A stretch of 24,763 nucleotides of DNA from contig DCIX01000012.1 of the NCBI GenBank assembly GCA_002317135.1, forward strand, positions 1-24,763, given 5' to 3'. Numbering within the stretch: the stretch's first letter is position 1; the number at the start of each line of letters is the position of its first letter. Positions 16,614-24,000 of the stretch are shown piece by piece. The notes below the pieces were generated by a model, which did not search any database, was not told where the DNA came from, and saw only the letters and a program-made list of their open reading frames with translations. Source of the DNA: Bacteroidales bacterium UBA1715. GTDB taxonomy: Bacteria; Bacteroidota; Bacteroidia; Bacteroidales; UBA1715. A program made the translations under genes and the position numbers.

Positions 16614-17618
16614 TTATTTGAGTTGATTTTTGATTAGTTCTGCATATTCCTCGCGTTGTTTCAACAAATCATACGCAGAGTAAATAGCACACAACAAAGG
16701 AGATTCGTCCGCGTTGTTTTTGCCAACATTAGCATAATCCAAAGACATTTGTGGAGATACGCATATTTTTGGCAATCCCATTGAGAACAAATATGAATCA
16801 TCGTACGATAACGCTTTAAACGGAGTCACCACTTGATCGCGGTACATACCGATTACGCCATCGAAATTCTTATATTCTGCAGTAGCAAAGAATTTTTCGG
16901 CCGTATAAGGACCGACAGTCATAAATCCGCTATTTTTTGCTTCCTCAACCGCCTTTGTAATGGCAGCATCTTCATCTCCCAACACTGCATTCAAAGCAAG
17001 CACAGCAATTTTTGGCTTTGAAATACCAAAATCCACACGCAACGAATCGTTAAGAGCTACGATTTTTTCAAGCACCGCATCTTTCGTTATTGACTTTACT
17101 ATTTGAGAAAGTTGCGAAGCAGAAGACACATAGCAAGTCTTAATTGCATCATTTACAAACAAATCCGTATGTTGCGTTGTATTAAAAGCCTTGCCAAAGA
17201 AACTTGTATGTCCTTGGAACACAATACCAGCCTTTTGAATACTATCTTTATTTACCGGCATTGTAATTAAGACATCGATTTTATTGTTTTTTAAATCTTC
17301 GAATCCAGCGTGAAGTGCCATCATTGCATACTTTCCAGCCTCTTGCGTAGCCATTCCCGCATCGACACTCACCTCTTCGCCTACACAGTCAATCATATTG
17401 GCACGTTTTGGCAAAGCCTCCGAAGCAGAAGCAATTACATTGAAATTAAAATTTGGTAAATCAAGGGATTTTTTATGATATGCAGCAGCCTTTGGCGAAC
17501 CGTACACAATAAAAGTTTTTCCTTCGTATATTTTGGATTCCGCCAAAACCTTCATAATAACCTCAAAACCAACACTATTGATATCGCCTTGAGTTATTCC
17601 TATCGTTATATGTCTCAT
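16614..17618 (-). CDS. PdxA-family protein lacking key metal-binding residues
   Basis: PdxA (4-hydroxythreonine-4-phosphate dehydrogenase) makes the C3 precursor in the DXP-dependent vitamin B6 pathway, using three metal-binding histidines. This 334-residue homologue has the full length and many family blocks: ITIGITQGDINSVGFEVIMK (4-23), FIVYGSPKAAAYHKK, DVLITMPVNKDSI, QGHTSFF, FGISKPKIAVLALN, and MYRDQVVTPFKAL. H137 (in QGHTSFF) remains, but the second histidine site (usual GHIPVKD) reads SASQLSQ with A167, and the third (usual AMYHDQG) reads GMYRDQV with R260. The usual LNPHAGDGG reads LNAVLGDED, and the usual SPAHGTAYDIAGKG reads SPQMSLDYANVGKN. The reading frame is intact, so this looks like a diverged or non-catalytic paralogue rather than a decaying gene. 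It is first in the operon with ruvA, sprA and the porin, behind a TAnnTTTG promoter. Confidence 0.8.
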   Translation of the reverse strand: MRHITIGITQGDINSVGFEVIMKVLAESKIYEGKTFIVYGSPKAAAYHKKSLDLPNFNFNVIASASEALPKRANMIDCVGEEVSVDAGMATQEAGKYAMMALHAGFEDLKNNKIDVLITMPVNKDSIQKAGIVFQGHTSFFGKAFNTTQHTDLFVNDAIKTCYVSSASQLSQIVKSITKDAVLEKIVALNDSLRVDFGISKPKIAVLALNAVLGDEDAAITKAVEEAKNSGFMTVGPYTAEKFFATAEYKNFDGVIGMYRDQVVTPFKALSYDDSYLFSMGLPKICVSPQMSLDYANVGKNNADESPLLCAIYSAYDLLKQREEYAELIKNQLK

Positions 17619-17644
17619 ATCTGCTTTTTTATCTTTTTAACTCG

Positions 17645-17652
17645 CAAATATA
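17645..17652 (-). promoter_or_regulatory. Bacteroidota -7 element for the pdxA-like/ruvA/sprA operon
   Basis: On the minus strand TATATTTG (17652-17645) matches TAnnTTTG, followed by CGAG. It lies 27 bases before the pdxA-like ATG, leaving a leader of roughly 20 bases. No exact TTTG is seen at the -33 position, though the region is T-rich. Confidence 0.6.
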
Positions 17653-17682
17653 TGTATTTTACAAGAAAAAAGACAGAGTGAT

Positions 17683-18444
17683 TTATATCGAGTTTTCAAC
17701 AGTACGAAGTTCGCCCCCACCCAAGAAACAATTTGCATGAATAATTAACTTCGAGCCATTATTTTCAGGCACAACAATCTTGCGTTTATCTTCAAAACCG
17801 CCCAAAGCACCATTCATTTGAATATCAACAGTCCAAGTATTTGGTATTAAGACAGTAACACCCCCAAAAAACGAGGATATATACAAATGATTTTCACCTG
17901 ATTGTAAAGCAGATTTCGACAAATCAAGTTCAATACCACCAAAAGTTGCACGCAAATCACCACCCTTAAAAACCGGTTCGCTGTATTTCAATTTCGCACC
18001 ACTTAAAAAGCAGGAATGACTTACTTTCCCTTCATTCGAAACAAACGCATCACCTAAATGCATGTTATCTGCATTTAACTCATTATCAATATTTTTCGAT
18101 ACGACAGTTTTTCTAAACAAAATCAGCACTACGCCTAAATATATCCATAATAAAGGGCCCCAAGTTCCTATAAAATTATCGGGAACTATATCATACGGAA
18201 CTTTAGGCAAAATAAAAAACAAGCCCGTTCCCAATGCACATAGTCCACCGCAATATGACTTTCTAAAAATTGCAACAAAACCGCAGACAATAAGAACCAT
18301 AGGAACTGAGAATACTGCATCTTTCCAAGCTCCAAACAGAACAATGTTTAAATTGTTGCATAGTAGTACAATACCAACACATATCAAAAAGACGCCTAAT
18401 ACAACACGACCATTGTGTGTTTTTGTAATTTTATGTTCCGACAT
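17683..18444 (-). CDS. LiaF-like membrane protein (LiaI/LiaF transmembrane region plus LiaF-like C-terminal domain)
   Basis: The 253-residue protein has four likely transmembrane helices at about 13-30, 44-60, 64-80 and 93-110, typical of the LiaI/LiaF-like N-terminal region. A short basic linker leads to a soluble C-terminal domain (about 130-253) with repeated glycine-rich beta turns (SGAKLKYSEPVFKGGDL, TFGGIELDLSKSAL, FFGGVTVLIPNTWTV, CFLGGGELRTVE), as in the LiaF C-terminal or adhesin-like repeat folds. In Firmicutes, LiaF restrains a cell-envelope stress system; no such role is established for the Bacteroidota proteins, and I do not assign one. It lies 17 bp after queE with no terminator between, so it may be read from the queuosine operon. 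Confidence 0.75.
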   Translation of the reverse strand: MSEHKITKTHNGRVVLGVFLICVGIVLLCNNLNIVLFGAWKDAVFSVPMVLIVCGFVAIFRKSYCGGLCALGTGLFFILPKVPYDIVPDNFIGTWGPLLWIYLGVVLILFRKTVVSKNIDNELNADNMHLGDAFVSNEGKVSHSCFLSGAKLKYSEPVFKGGDLRATFGGIELDLSKSALQSGENHLYISSFFGGVTVLIPNTWTVDIQMNGALGGFEDKRKIVVPENNGSKLIIHANCFLGGGELRTVENSI

Positions 18445-18461
18445 ACTAAATAATTTTTAAG

Positions 18462-19013
18462 TTATTCTATTCCAATATATTTGTGTGTTTGCAAAGATAG
18501 TCGCCAATGAGGATGTTCCTGAATATAAGCAACAACATCTGTGGTGTTTTTGCACGAACATGGTTGAAGAAAATACCAATCCGCAACAATAGCATTCTTC
18601 CATACTTCAACATCCTGGTTTTGAAACACAACTTTAACTTCGTTCACTTTATTCAATACAACTTTCGTACCTTCTTTTGGAGAACAAGTTATCCAATCTA
18701 TATTCTGCGGAACTTTCTGTGTTCCATTGGTTTCTATCGTCACAAACCTTCCGTTTGCATGTAATAAATCAACCAATTCTTCAGAGACTTGCAAACTTGG
18801 TTCTCCGCCTGTTAAAACTACAAATTTTGTAGAATATTGGCAAACCACCCCAACAATTTCTTCGTTAGTCAACTCTTTTTGTTGTTTATGATTTGTATCA
18901 CAAAAATCACAGGCAAGATTACAGCCTGCAAAACGGACAAAAACAGCCGGGGTGCCGGTATAAAAACCTTCACCTTGAAGACTATAAAATATTTCTACAA
19001 TCTTATTCTTCAT
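18462..19013 (-). CDS. queE: 7-carboxy-7-deazaguanine synthase QueE (radical SAM)
   Basis: QueE turns 6-carboxytetrahydropterin into 7-carboxy-7-deazaguanine, a step towards preQ0 and queuosine. The radical-SAM cluster motif is C31-NLA-C35-DF-C38 (CxxxCxxC), with the SAM-contact motif GGEP at 69-72. The N-terminal EIFYSLQGEGFYTGTPAVFVR block is highly characteristic. At 183 residues it is at the short end for the family, as in many Bacteroidota. It overlaps the queC end by 11 bp, showing tight coupling. Confidence 0.95.
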   Translation of the reverse strand: MKNKIVEIFYSLQGEGFYTGTPAVFVRFAGCNLACDFCDTNHKQQKELTNEEIVGVVCQYSTKFVVLTGGEPSLQVSEELVDLLHANGRFVTIETNGTQKVPQNIDWITCSPKEGTKVVLNKVNEVKVVFQNQDVEVWKNAIVADWYFLQPCSCKNTTDVVAYIQEHPHWRLSLQTHKYIGIE

Positions 19014-19656
19014 ACACCGTTTTATCTTCTATTCCAGCATCGTGCAACGCTTCTTTTCGTTCATTGCAAGTGCCACATTTTCCACAGTGAATTTCGCCTC
19101 CTTTATAACAACTCCACGTTTTCGTGTAGTCCAAACCAAGTGCTTTACCATGCTTGGCAATATCTGTTTTGGTGATATTTGTATATGGAGTTTCCAAAGT
19201 AATACCATCGTATGTTCCAGCAGCAATTGCCTCACACATTTTCTCTGCGAAGAGCGGTCTACAATCAGGATAAATTGCATGGTCGCCCGCATGGTTAGCC
19301 ATCATCACATGTTTTAGACCATAATTTTCCGCAAAACCAGCTGCGATAGACAACATTATACCATTACGAAACGGAACGACCGTCGATTTCATATTTTCGT
19401 CAGTATAATTACCCTCAGGAATTTCTTCACCACCCTGCAACAACGAACTCGAAAAATATTGTTGCATAAAGTCCATTGAAATCACGATATGTTTTATACC
19501 CAACTCATCGCAATGTTGTTTGGCAAATGGCAATTCTTTATCGTTATGCTTACTACCATAATGAAACGATATAGCCAAAGCAATTCTATCCTTATACTCA
19601 TGGAGCAACGTAACACTGTCCATTCCTCCCGAAAGAATAATCACACTGTCTTTCAT
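19003..19656 (-). CDS. queC: 7-cyano-7-deazaguanine synthase QueC
   Basis: QueC makes preQ0 (7-cyano-7-deazaguanine) from the QueE product, ATP and ammonia. The PP-loop SGGMDS lies at 9-14, with the FHYGSKHNDKEL block after it (31-42). The zinc site is C183, C191, C194 and C197 (WSCYKGG-EIHCGKCGTC). The length of 217 residues is normal. It starts 6 bp after queF and overlaps queE. Confidence 0.96.
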   Translation of the reverse strand: MKDSVIILSGGMDSVTLLHEYKDRIALAISFHYGSKHNDKELPFAKQHCDELGIKHIVISMDFMQQYFSSSLLQGGEEIPEGNYTDENMKSTVVPFRNGIMLSIAAGFAENYGLKHVMMANHAGDHAIYPDCRPLFAEKMCEAIAAGTYDGITLETPYTNITKTDIAKHGKALGLDYTKTWSCYKGGEIHCGKCGTCNERKEALHDAGIEDKTVYEE

Positions 19657-19662
19657 AGCAAA

Positions 19663-20136
19663 CTAAATTACGCGATTCATCTGTGCAACCATTCGTTGTT
19701 GCTTCAACTCCTGATGGTTTTCGTCAGCATAGTTTGCAAACGGATAAATAGAAATTCCGCCTCGAGGAGTAAAAATACCATACACTTCTATATAACGAGG
19801 ATCCATCAATTTAATTAAATCCTTCATTATAATATTGATACAGTCTTCATGAAAATCACCATGATTACGGAAACTAAACAAATACAGTTTCAACGACTTA
19901 CTTTCCACCATACGTTCGTTTGGAATGTAATTAATCACGATTTTAGCAAAATCAGGTTGGCCTGTTTTCGGGCACAAACTGGTGAATTCCGGACAATTCA
20001 ATGTCACGAGATAGTCATTTTCCTGATGTTTGTTGATGAATGTTTCTAACACTTCTGGTGCATAATCAGTGGGATACACTGTTTTTTTCTCTCCTAATAG
20101 AGTCACACCGTCTAATTCTTGTACTGTTCTTGTCAT
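19663..20136 (-). CDS. queF: NADPH-dependent 7-cyano-7-deazaguanine reductase QueF (short type)
   Basis: QueF reduces the nitrile of preQ0 to the amine of preQ1. The 157-residue length marks it as the short, Bacillus-like type. The catalytic cysteine is C55 in EFTSLCPKTGQPDF, with D62 as the proton donor, the same numbering as in Bacillus subtilis QueF. The signature ESKSLKLYLFSFRNHGDFHED (about 78-98) is complete. It is first in the queF-queC-queE operon. queD is not present here and must be encoded elsewhere. No preQ1 riboswitch was found in its roughly 40-base leader. Confidence 0.97.
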   Translation of the reverse strand: MTRTVQELDGVTLLGEKKTVYPTDYAPEVLETFINKHQENDYLVTLNCPEFTSLCPKTGQPDFAKIVINYIPNERMVESKSLKLYLFSFRNHGDFHEDCINIIMKDLIKLMDPRYIEVYGIFTPRGGISIYPFANYADENHQELKQQRMVAQMNRVI

Positions 20137-20183
20137 TTTGTTTTCAGTTTACGAGGAAAAACATAGCTCATTTATTTTCGAGA

Positions 20184-20191
20184 CAAATATA
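20184..20191 (-). promoter_or_regulatory. Bacteroidota -7 element for queF-queC-queE
   Basis: On the minus strand TATATTTG (20191-20184) matches TAnnTTTG, giving a leader of about 40 bases to the queF ATG at 20136. The -33 area is T-rich (TTTTTAT) without an exact TTTG. The 10-bp palindrome AGTATATACT (20201-20210) lies between the two boxes. Confidence 0.6.
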
Positions 20192-20359
20192 TTGATTTTC
20201 AGTATATACTATAAAAATTCCGTATTCAAATTTAACTAAGCGCATCATTCTAAGAATTATGAACGAGCACACAATAGTACCAACCATATAACGGCCCCGC
20301 CTTGCCCCCACACAAATAAAAAAAATTAAACGACTGATTAAAACAAATGATTAAAATTA

Positions 20360-20367
20360 TATTTTTG
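20360..20367 (+). promoter_or_regulatory. Bacteroidota -7 element for the tetR-type gene
   Basis: TATTTTTG (20360-20367) fits TAnnTTTG and lies 16 bases before the ATG at 20384, leaving a leader of about 10 bases. No exact -33 TTTG is seen. Confidence 0.5.
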
Positions 20368-20383
20368 TAAAAAATTTACGTAC

Positions 20384-20974
20384 ATGAAGAACTCCGAAAC
20401 GGAACAAAAAATTAAAAGTGCAGCAAGCATCGTTTTCAAACAAAAAGGCTTCAAAGAAGCACGGACACGCGATATTGCAGAACAAGCTGGGGTAAATCTT
20501 GCTTTAATAAACTATTACTACAAAAGCAAAGAAGCATTATTCAACGAGATAATGACAGAATCCATAATTGCATTCAAGCAAAATCTTTGCGAATACATAA
20601 ACGACGAAACCACAAGTGCACATGAAAAAATTTCCATTGTAGTAAACAACTACCTATCATTACTGCAACAAGAGCCAAACCTCCCTATTTTCTTAATAAA
20701 GGAACTGTCTGGTTCAACCGAAATACTAAAAAAAATAAAACCGGAAGAAGTTTTGAAGAACAGTTTTCTCCAGAAACAGCTTCATGATATGGGTAAAACA
20801 GACGAAGAAATAGAGAACCTTGTAATAAACACCATGTCGCTCGTTGTGCTACCTATTATTGGAAAACCAATAATACAAGCTTTCTGCAGCAAGAACGAGC
20901 AAGAATACTATAGGTTTTTAGAACAAAGAAAAGCAAACATCCCTATTTGGATCAATAATATGTTTTGTCTATAA
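20384..20974 (+). CDS. TetR/AcrR-family transcriptional regulator
   Basis: This is a 196-residue one-component repressor type protein. The N-terminal DNA-binding domain is plain: IKSAASIVFKQKGFKEARTRDIAEQAGVNLALINYYYKSKEALFNEI (10-56), with the helix-turn-helix at about 26-48. The remaining helical part would bind an unknown ligand. It lies on the plus strand, divergent from queF and 52 bp before the activase gene, which has its own promoter. Control of the activase gene or of itself is possible by position, but no clear operator was found. Confidence 0.92.
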   Translation: MKNSETEQKIKSAASIVFKQKGFKEARTRDIAEQAGVNLALINYYYKSKEALFNEIMTESIIAFKQNLCEYINDETTSAHEKISIVVNNYLSLLQQEPNLPIFLIKELSGSTEILKKIKPEEVLKNSFLQKQLHDMGKTDEEIENLVINTMSLVVLPIIGKPIIQAFCSKNEQEYYRFLEQRKANIPIWINNMFCL

Positions 20975-21010
20975 ACAGCCATAAAAAACAAGCATTGTAA
21001 AACAAATTAC

Positions 21011-21018
21011 TACATTTG
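21011..21018 (+). promoter_or_regulatory. Bacteroidota -7 element for the activase gene
   Basis: TACATTTG (21011-21018) matches TAnnTTTG and continues CAGTAAAT before the ATG at 21027. The predicted start of transcription is within a few bases of the start codon, so the mRNA would be nearly leaderless. No TTTG is seen 19 bases upstream. Confidence 0.55.
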
Positions 21019-21026
21019 CAGTAAAT

Positions 21027-24000
21027 ATGAATTCAGTGAATTTACATTTAGGTATCGATATAGGTTCAACTACGGCAAAAGCCGTTGCGACCAAAAACGG
21101 CTCTATCGTTTTTACAACATATCAACGACACAACACTCGTATAAAAGAAAGTGTTTTAGCTATTTTTGACCAAATCAAAGAGAAATTTCCGAACGAAAAA
21201 GACATAAAAATTTGTCTTACCGGTAGTGCAGCAATGGGTATTGCAGAGCAACAAGACCTACCTTTTGTACAAGAAGTTATCGCCGCATCGGAAGTAATTC
21301 AAAAGAATTACAAAAATGTGCGTACACTTGTAGATATTGGTGGCGAAGACGCTAAAATCATTTTTTACGAAGAAGGGAAATCGCCTGATATTCGTATGAA
21401 TGGTAGTTGTGCCGGTGGAACTGGTGCTTTTATAGACCAAATCGCTACCCTACTTAACGTTGAAACACAAGAACTTAACAAACTTGCGGAACAATCAACA
21501 CAAATCTATACAATAGCATCGCGCTGTGGTGTTTTTGCCAAAACCGATGTGCAAAACCTTATTGCCCGCAAAGTTCCTATTACCGACATTGCCGCTTCTT
21601 GTTTTCACGCAGTTGCATTACAAGTTATCAACGCATTATCGAGGGGTATTGACATTGAACCGAACATTTTGTTCATCGGTGGCCCACTTACCTACATTCC
21701 TGCTCTACAAAAAATGATGCGAGAATTGGTTGGTTGCACGGAAGAAAATGCGTTCACTCCTGAAAACAGCCAGCTATTTCCAGCTTGGGGAAGTGCCATC
21801 GCTGCCGAAAACGACGAGAAAGTATTCACGATAGACGACATTTACCAGCGCATAGAAAACTCGTCAAACATTGTCACCAAGAATAGACTTGAAGCATTGT
21901 TTGCAAACGACCAAGAGCTACAAAATTGGAACGAACACAGAAAAATCGTCCCTATTCCAGAAAAAACAGTGGAATTTGGTCAAAAGTCAATAGATGTATT
22001 TCTTGGCATAGACAGCGGTTCCACAACCACAAAAGTGGTGTTACTCGACAAGGACGGCAATCTTATTGCCTCAAATTACGACACAAATAAAGGAAATCCT
22101 ATACTTGCCGTTATAAACGGTCTTGAAGCATGTTGCAAAAACCTACAATGTGCATCTATAAACATTATACGCTCTGCTGTAACGGGATACGGCGAAGACC
22201 TTATCCGTGCAGCATTCAACATGGACGAAGGCATAGTTGAAACAATAGCACACACTACAGCAGCAAAAAAGATAGAACCAAACGTATCATTTATACTTGA
22301 TATCGGCGGACAAGACATGAAAGCCATTTTCATAAAAAATGGTGCAATACAAAATGTCGAAATCAACGAAGCATGTTCGTCAGGCTGCGGTTCGTTTATC
22401 CAAAATTTCGCACAGACATTAAATCATACTGCGGAATCATTTGGAAAATTGGCATGTTGTGCACCAAACCCATGTGATTTAGGTTCACGATGCACGGTAT
22501 TTATGAATTCCCAAGTAAAACAAGCCCTTCGCGAAGGTGCCGAAACATCGGAAATTGCTGCTGGTCTTGCCTATTCTGTAATAAAAAATGCTCTATTTAA
22601 AGTATTACAAATCAAGAACATGAATGTACTTGGCGAGAAGATTCTCGTACAAGGTGGAACATTCAAAAACCCATCGATTTTCCGTGCAATGGAAAAATTG
22701 ACAGGCAAGTCAATTTATAGTTCCAACAAGCCTGAATTAATGGGTGCTTTAGGTGCGGCTTATTATGCACAAACGTGCTACAACAACCAGCCAGTGCAAT
22801 CTATTTTCATAGGTTATAACAATAGACAAGAAGCACTTAATTACACAACTCGTCAAATCAATTGCCACGGTTGTTCCAATAGTTGTTTGGTTACGAAATT
22901 TACTTTCAACAACAATGCGATACACTATTCCGGCAACAAATGTGAAAAGATATTTACTTCAAAAGGAAACATTTCCGAACGAGGCGAAAATCTCTATGAA
23001 TTTAAATATGATTTACTATTCAATAGAGATACGAACGCAATTAACGATGTAAAAAACATCACAATCGGTATTCCTCGTATTTTGGGAATGTATTCGAATT
23101 TCCCATTTTGGAACACGCTTTTCACCCATTCCGGCATTGATGTAGTTCTTTCCGATGAATCAACGATAAAAATATACGAGAAAGGACAAGGAACAATTAT
23201 GGCGGACAACATCTGCTTTCCTGCCAAAATTGCCCACGGACATATATTCAACCTTGTAGCCAAGAATGTAGATCGTATCTTCTACCCTCTTACAATCTAT
23301 GAGGAAAACGAATTTAAAGAATCAAAAAACAGTTACAACTGTCCAGTTGTTTCTAGTTATTCTGAAGTGCTTGATTGTGCAATTCCTCTCGAAAAACGTA
23401 ACAATATTCCGTTCGACAAGCCTGTAATCACATTTAGAGACGAAAAATTACTACGAAAAAGTTGTTGGGCATATATGAAACAATTCAAAGTTTCTGCCCG
23501 CACATTCGAAAATGCTTTTGACGAAGCACTTCGCGAACAAAAACGCTTCCGTGAACAATATAAAAAGAAGGGATTCAGAATCTTAGAACGAGCAAAACAA
23601 GAAAACAGACCGATCGTAATGTTGGCCGCTCGTCCATACCATTCCGACCATCTTGTTCACCAAAAAACATCGCAAATTCTATCCGAACTTGGTGCAAGCA
23701 TCGTCACCGAAGAAATCGTGACGAATATTAAAGGAATTTCATTGACCGACTATCTTCATGTTGCACAATGGAATTATCCAAACAGAATTATGCGTGCTGC
23801 CCAATGGGTTATAAATAACGATGAATACGATATTCATTTTGTACAAATGAACTCGTTCGGTTGCGGTCCAGATAGTTTCTTATCTGATGAAATAAAAGAA
23901 TATTTCGAGCAAGCAAAGAAATCCTACACATTCATCCGTGTTGACGAGATAAACAGCACAGGATCAATGCGTTTACGACTTCGATCACTTATTGAGACAA

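Noticed and set aside
16614..17618. pdxA-like gene as a pseudogene
   Set aside because: The frame is uninterrupted over 334 codons with normal ends and tight operon spacing; only specific motifs differ, which points to functional change rather than decay.
20137..20183. Possible preQ1 riboswitch in the queF leader
   Set aside because: The leader is only about 40 bases and lacks the hairpin and A-rich tail of preQ1-I, and it is too short for the other classes.
20247..20257. ATTCTAAGAAT palindrome as operator of the TetR-type gene
   Set aside because: It is 11 bp, AT-rich and about 100 bp from the promoter, with no second copy; chance is likely.
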